Below are positions 61,773 to 64,000 of a stretch of DNA of 64,000 bases, one piece after another. The notes beneath the pieces were generated by a model that ran no database searches, was not told where the DNA came from, and worked only from the letters and a program-made list of their open reading frames with translations. The position numbers and the translations under genes are program-made. Source of the DNA: Pantoea rodasii (GTDB taxonomy: Bacteria; Pseudomonadota; Gammaproteobacteria; Enterobacterales; Enterobacteriaceae); the NCBI RefSeq assembly GCF_002095465.1, contig NZ_MLFP01000003.1:310001-374000 (forward strand), read 5' to 3'. Each line of letters opens with the position of its first letter. Position 1 is the stretch's first letter.

Positions 61773-62459
61773 GGCATTGTGCGCTGCGATCTTCTCTCCG
61801 CTCACCGGATGCTCAAAATGCAGCTCGCTAGCATGAAGCATCAGCCGTGGCGTTTTCTCGGTCCCCGGCTGCTGCAGGCCACCATACAGATCACAACCCA
61901 AAATCGGGTATCCGAGTTGCTGGCAGTGAATACGCAGCTGATGGGTGCGTCCGGTTTCTGGCATTAACTGCACTCGCGTGAGTGACAGCGTTCTGCCCTC
62001 TTCCAGCTGGCGTGAAAAGCGTTCAACCACCTGATAGCGCGAGCGCGCAGGCTTGCCGCTCACGGTGCAAATCGACATCAAGGGAAACAGCGCGGGATCT
62101 TTAGCAATCGCTGCATCAATCACGCCCTGATCCGAGTTGAGATGCCCGCAGAGTAGCGCACTGTAAACTTTGGTGACACTGCGCTGGCTAAACTGCTGAC
62201 ACAGCACGGCGTTAGTGGCTTTATTGCGCGCCACGACCATCAATCCGGACGTGCCAAAATCCAGGCGGTGCACCAGTGTGCAGCCATGGAAAATCTTGAC
62301 CAGTCGATGATGCACCGAATCGATATTTTGCGGATTTTTGCCTGAAAGGCTGAGCAGTCCGGCCGGTTTGTTGATCAATACCAGATGCTCGTCCTGATAA
62401 AGGATCTCGATCTCGTCAGAACATGGCGGAGCAATGAAGGTATCGATAATCGTAGACAT
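61761..62459 (-). CDS. RluA-family pseudouridine synthase
   Basis: 232 residues. The catalytic Asp lies in VHRLDFGTSGLMVVARN, with the family's INKPAGLLSLSG near the start and ETGRTHQLRIHCQQLGYPIL in the second half, ending with RLMLHASELHF. It isomerises uridine to pseudouridine in rRNA or tRNA. No S4 domain is present, as in RluA or TruC, but the sequence differs enough from E. coli RluA that the target base is left open. Confidence 0.88.
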   Translation of the reverse strand: MSTIIDTFIAPPCSDEIEILYQDEHLVLINKPAGLLSLSGKNPQNIDSVHHRLVKIFHGCTLVHRLDFGTSGLMVVARNKATNAVLCQQFSQRSVTKVYSALLCGHLNSDQGVIDAAIAKDPALFPLMSICTVSGKPARSRYQVVERFSRQLEEGRTLSLTRVQLMPETGRTHQLRIHCQQLGYPILGCDLYGGLQQPGTEKTPRLMLHASELHFEHPVSGEKIAAHNASPF

Positions 62460-62666
62460 CAGAATGACCGGCTGGAAAGTGGGTGCGGATGATAACCAAT
62501 TTTCCGTGAACTGACGAATTTTGCCGCTTCACCCTGCCGCACACTCGCTTAGCGCAAAATTATCGTCCAGACTTAAAGCAAAGGCGTGGTCTGCGCAGGC
62601 AATGTGCATTACACTGCGCGCTGCAAAAAACTGATTAGATTAACGATTAAGTAGGCGGTAATGGCG

Positions 62667-63142
62667 ATGAACGGAACAATCACGACCTGGTTTCAAGATA
62701 AAGGTTTTGGATTTATCAAAGATGAAAACGGAGATAACCGTTATTTTCATGTGATTAAGGTCGCCAACCCTGATCTGATCAAAAAGATGCGGCAGTAACA
62801 TTTGAACCCACCACTAACAACAAGGGTTTGTCCGCTTTTGCGGTGAAAGTCGTGCCGGACAGCAAATATATCTTTATTGCGGGTGAGCGCCTGAAGCTGA
62901 CCTCAATCAAGTCGTACGTGGTTTACAGTGAAGAAGAGCCTGTTGAAACACGGATTAATAAAGAAAACACCGTGTTGTCTGTCGGCATCCTGATGAACAG
63001 CATCAAGCCTAAATCTGCCACTGAAGTGAACGAAATGCGCTCGGTGAAGAAACTGGCGGTGACCACCTTCCAGGGTACGACCCTGATCTTCACGGAAGAT
63101 GAAGTCGATATTGATGCAGCAGTGAAAATGCTCAAGGTCTGA
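62667..63142 (+). pseudogene. Cold-shock-domain protein with C-terminal extension, frameshifted
   Basis: The N-terminal cold-shock domain (MNGTITTWFQDKGFGFIKDE, DNRYFHVIKV) is in one frame and stops at a TAA after 43 codons. The rest (VTFEPTTNNKGLSAFAVKVV, then a 100-residue domain with YIFIAGERLKLTSIKSYVVY and FTEDEVDIDAAVKMLKV) is in the next. One A missing from the run at 62781-62785 explains it (IKKDAAVTFEPT) and gives about 158 residues. AGGCGG 8 bases before the ATG at 62667 supports that start. It is a conserved enterobacterial protein whose function I do not know. Confidence 0.82.
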
Positions 63143-63214
63143 TGATCAATCCTTTCCTTCCGCGCCAGATTATCTCAGCCATATTGGGCTACAGCATTTC
63201 TTTGGGAACACATG

Positions 63215-63460
63215 ATGAATAATGAAATTGACCTTAAATATTTTGATATCGCCGATGAATACGCGACAGAAAGCGACATTGAAGTCAGCGAAGCGGAACG
63301 TGAACCGTTAGCACGCTATTTCCAGCTGCTGTTGACCCGTTTGATGAACAACGAAGAAATCAGTGAAGCGTCGCAGCAAGAGATGGCCCAGGAATCAGGC
63401 ATTCAAGCGCAGCGTATCGATGAGATCGCTAACTTCCTGAATCAGTGGGGCAACGAGTAA
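63215..63460 (+). CDS. ymjA: DUF2543 family protein YmjA
   Basis: 81 acidic residues closely following E. coli YmjA ([13 protein letters not shown] at the start, [19 protein letters not shown] in the middle, FLNQWGNE at the end). Soluble, helical, function unknown. Either of two adjacent ATG codons (63212 or 63215) is possible; 63215 gives the family length. Confidence 0.9.
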   Translation: MNNEIDLKYFDIADEYATESDIEVSEAEREPLARYFQLLLTRLMNNEEISEASQQEMAQESGIQAQRIDEIANFLNQWGNE

Positions 63461-63493
63461 GCGGCTTTATATTCTGAGGTCAAGGCGTCTGTG

Positions 63494-63545
63494 GGCGGCC
63501 TGAAGGCCGCCGCGACCCGCGGCGGTCACCTAAGGTGACTGCACC
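63494..63545. repeat. Cluster of overlapping GC-rich inverted repeats
   Basis: Three stem-loops abut: GGCGGCC-TGAA-GGCCGCC (63494-63511), CCGCCGCG-ACC-CGCGGCGG (from about 63506, sharing an arm with the first) and GTCACCT-A-AGGTGAC over the stop codon of the minus-strand gene at 63530. The first two cannot form together. It probably terminates or stabilises the transcript of the regulator gene. Confidence 0.5.
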
Positions 63546-64000
63546 AAATCATCTGCTTTCAAACCCTGTGGCGCGATAAAGATTTCCATATTTTCCCGCG
63601 ACAAATCCCAATGCTCAAATACCAAATCCACCACTTTCTGTTCATCACGCGCTTCAATCGCGCTGATAAAAGCATCGTGATGGTCGGCAGCCAGCTGTAA
63701 GCGTTGTTCCATATCTGCATTTTGTGGGCGGAAGAAGGTGTGACCAATTCGGCAATGGTCGATCAGCAAACGGCCCAGACTCGGCTGCAAATAAGGATTG
63801 GCGGCCATTTCACCCATGATCTCGTGAAAACGATTGTTCTCCAGCGCCAGCGCTTCGGCGTCACGGGTTTGCACCGCTTTCCGGAAACGCTTTTGCGTCT
63901 CTTTCAGCGATTTCAGCTGTGAGGGTTTGAAATTCTGCACCGCCAGCCGACCGGTTGCCGCATAGATCATGGGCGCCACCAGGAAGAAGTTACGCAGCGT
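63530..64000 (-). CDS. GntR-family regulator, C-terminal FCD ligand domain (partial)
   Basis: The visible 156 residues (upstream part outside the window) form an all-helical FCD domain as in FadR-subfamily GntR regulators. ALALENNRFHEIMGEMAANP carries the metal-ligand-type Asn/His of the family, and AADHHDAFISAIEARDEQKV the second His pair; the pattern ends HWDLSRENMEIF. These sense small carboxylates through a bound metal. The DNA-binding domain lies beyond the right edge. The frame stays open to position 64000. Confidence 0.85.
   Translation of the reverse strand, partial: TLRNFFLVAPMIYAATGRLAVQNFKPSQLKSLKETQKRFRKAVQTRDAEALALENNRFHEIMGEMAANPYLQPSLGRLLIDHCRIGHTFFRPQNADMEQRLQLAADHHDAFISAIEARDEQKVVDLVFEHWDLSRENMEIFIAPQGLKADDLVQSP

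Overview
The window looks like chromosomal DNA of a plant- or insect-associated enterobacterium, most likely Erwiniaceae (Pantoea/Erwinia-like). The evidence is the enterobacterial small-gene set (yajD, yaiL, ymjA, yfiRNB, ascGFB, a CspA-family gene), the E. coli-type divergent betT/betIBA layout, and the many LysR/AraC-regulated catabolic and transport cassettes. I see no rRNA, tRNA, CRISPR, IS or prophage genes. The taxonomic call is an inference from gene content.

Layout. 1-115: start of a nitronate monooxygenase gene. 309-11711 (mostly minus): a small unknown gene, then a sarcosine/one-carbon operon glyA-soxB-soxD-soxA-soxG-purU-regulator, preceded by a second GlxA-type regulator and an AraC regulator. 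11815-13978: azlCD-type amino acid exporter and an acyltransferase. 14315-17447: TonB receptor plus periplasmic binding protein (siderophore type). 17575-21728: ascG/ascFB beta-glucoside system. 21911-24181: yfiRNB c-di-GMP module. 24259-25221: UV endonuclease. 25309-31380: betT / betIBA (choline to glycine betaine). 31426-38210: four regulator-plus-enzyme pairs or enzymes (TetR/oxidoreductase, LysR/omega-aminotransferase, LysR/GST, esterase). 38199-41649: overlapping amidase, NCS1 permease and biuret-hydrolase-like genes. 41866-45448: MocR regulator, SMR pump, extra UppP, LeuE. 45668-47419: two orphan binding proteins. 47440-48816: HdeD-like membrane protein with a papain-like C-terminal half. 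49284-52195: AEC transporter, LysR, MBL-fold protein. 52381-59781: family-5 binding protein, racemase-like protein, two permeases and a double ATPase, convergent with an FAD amine oxidase. 60284-64000: cold-shock protein, yajD, yaiL, pseudouridine synthase, CSD protein, ymjA, partial GntR regulator.

How the genes fit together. Sarcosine oxidase would give glycine, methylene-THF and H2O2. GlyA makes serine from glycine and methylene-THF, and PurU drains formyl-THF. The bet genes supply or accumulate glycine betaine. The steps from betaine to sarcosine are not in this window, so a complete choline-to-serine route cannot be claimed from it.

The most striking feature is technical or evolutionary: about a dozen otherwise well-conserved genes are each broken by one small indel. 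Nearly all are single-base deletions, mostly in short mononucleotide runs. This points to consensus errors in the sequence, or less likely to a genome in early decay. Affected genes are purU, the second GlxA regulator, the TonB receptor, ascF, yfiR and yfiN (5' ends), the TetR-linked oxidoreductase, the amidase, the molybdate-type binding protein, the double ATPase (twice) and the CSD protein. The best candidates for something little described are the HdeD/papain-like fusion, the racemase-containing ABC cluster with its FAD oxidase, and the pair of overlapping orphan binding proteins.
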